Of a DNA stretch of 6,535 nt, positions 6,168-6,535 are shown piece by piece; position 1 is the stretch's first letter, and each line of letters begins with the position of its first letter. Source of the DNA: a bacterium. GTDB lineage: Bacteria; Patescibacteriota; 4484-211. The notes under the pieces were generated by a model. It worked only from the letters and a program-made list of their open reading frames with translations, was not told the origin of the DNA and did not search any database. The stretch covers positions 1-6,535 of the forward strand of contig JALUVT010000131.1 of the NCBI GenBank assembly GCA_027020325.1, in the 5' to 3' direction. A program made the translations under genes and the position numbers.

Positions 6168-6535
6168 TTAATTTTGTCAATTGTAAGGCCTTGTTCTAAC
6201 AGTAGTTGCCGCATATCTTTGACGAACTGCGGCGGGCCAACCAGATAATAGATATTATCCCAAGTCGGCAAGTAACGGGCAAGAAGGGAGTAGTTGATCC
6301 TCCCTCGTTCCCCTCTCCAAGGCTCTTTTTTTTCTTTTAGGCGCGTCATTGTCGGGATAAAATGGAAATGAGGATTTTTCAATTGTTGGAATTCATCAAG
6401 AAAAAGGCTTGATGAAGGATAGCGGTTGCTATAAAAAAGCCAGAACTCTCCCCAATATTTTTCATAAAAAGCTTGGAAGATAATGCTGCGGATGGGGGTA
6501 ATTCCAGTTCCGGCGGCGAGAAAGACATAGCGGGC
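6152..6535 (-). CDS. FNR-type flavoprotein reductase, C-terminal NAD(P)-binding part (5' truncated by window edge)
   Basis: The frame is open from the right edge, giving the last 127 residues of a ferredoxin-NADP+ reductase superfamily protein. These enzymes pass electrons between NAD(P)H and a carrier or partner through FAD. Visible motifs are RYVFLAAGTGITPIRSI (the AGTGITP nucleotide-binding loop, residues 8-14 of the fragment), FWLFYSNR, FIPTMTR, YYLVGPPQFVKDMRQLLLEQG (the (C/V)GPPxF loop, with Val in place of the common Cys) and a C-terminal IKCEAW ending in an aromatic. The FAD-binding beta-barrel should lie beyond the window; no [2Fe-2S] or other domain follows the C-terminus. It is the first visible gene of the minus-strand operon and overlaps ubiA by 16 nt. 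The TTG at 6380-6382 is not the start, because conserved sequence lies upstream of it. The electron partner is unknown. Confidence 0.9.
   Translation of the reverse strand, partial: ARYVFLAAGTGITPIRSIIFQAFYEKYWGEFWLFYSNRYPSSSLFLDEFQQLKNPHFHFIPTMTRLKEKKEPWRGERGRINYSLLARYLPTWDNIYYLVGPPQFVKDMRQLLLEQGLTIDKIKCEAW

Noticed and set aside
5214..6535. The reductase read as DprE1, giving a classical DprE1-UbiA arabinose pathway
   Set aside because: The visible C-terminal motifs (AGTGITP, YSNR, VGPPQF) are those of the FNR superfamily, not of the DprE1-type FAD-binding fold.
1..6535. Mobile elements, CRISPR arrays, defence or toxin-antitoxin genes
   Set aside because: No transposase, integrase, direct-repeat array, terminal inverted repeats or toxin-antitoxin-like gene pair is visible; all genes are housekeeping or common metabolic families.

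Overview
The window looks like chromosomal DNA from a bacterium, most plausibly a member of the Candidate Phyla Radiation (Patescibacteria). This is inferred from the style of the EF-Tu and MltG proteins and from the compact minus-strand operon with overlapping genes. No 16S rRNA or other decisive marker is present, so the lineage is a guess. I see no phage, insertion sequence, CRISPR array, tRNA or rRNA.

Left half, plus strand (1-2656): the translation 'str' block. It holds the 3' part of fusA (EF-G, truncated by the window edge), a 205-nt spacer, a complete tuf (EF-Tu) with a near-perfect Shine-Dalgarno, a 116-nt spacer dominated by a long inverted repeat, and rpsJ (ribosomal protein S10). 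These genes supply the two elongation GTPases and a 30S protein. rpsJ is not followed by rplC and the rest of the S10 operon, but by an AT-rich convergent intergenic region.

Middle (2657-2961): about 305 nt of AT-rich non-coding DNA where the plus-strand and minus-strand transcription units converge. It holds several weak A/T-rich hairpins that could act as terminators, and no credible gene.

Right half, minus strand (6535 down to 2962): one tightly packed operon. In transcription order it contains the C-terminal NAD(P)-binding part of a ferredoxin-NADP-reductase-type flavoprotein (5' end outside the window), a UbiA-family polyprenyl transferase resembling decaprenyl-phosphate phosphoribosyltransferases, a RuvX/YqgF RNase H-fold nuclease, the endolytic murein transglycosylase MltG, and an alpha/beta hydrolase. 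The first three junctions overlap by 16, 13 and 17 nt and the last has a 2-nt gap. None has a properly spaced Shine-Dalgarno, which implies translational coupling. Two of the products are membrane proteins (UbiA is polytopic, MltG single-pass) with likely roles in lipid-linked sugar or quinone metabolism and in peptidoglycan synthesis.

I found no clear new system. The points most worth a second look are the tuf-rpsJ inverted repeat with two mutually exclusive pairings, the RuvX active site in which an expected Asp appears to be His, the FNR-UbiA pairing, and the separation of rpsJ from its usual operon.
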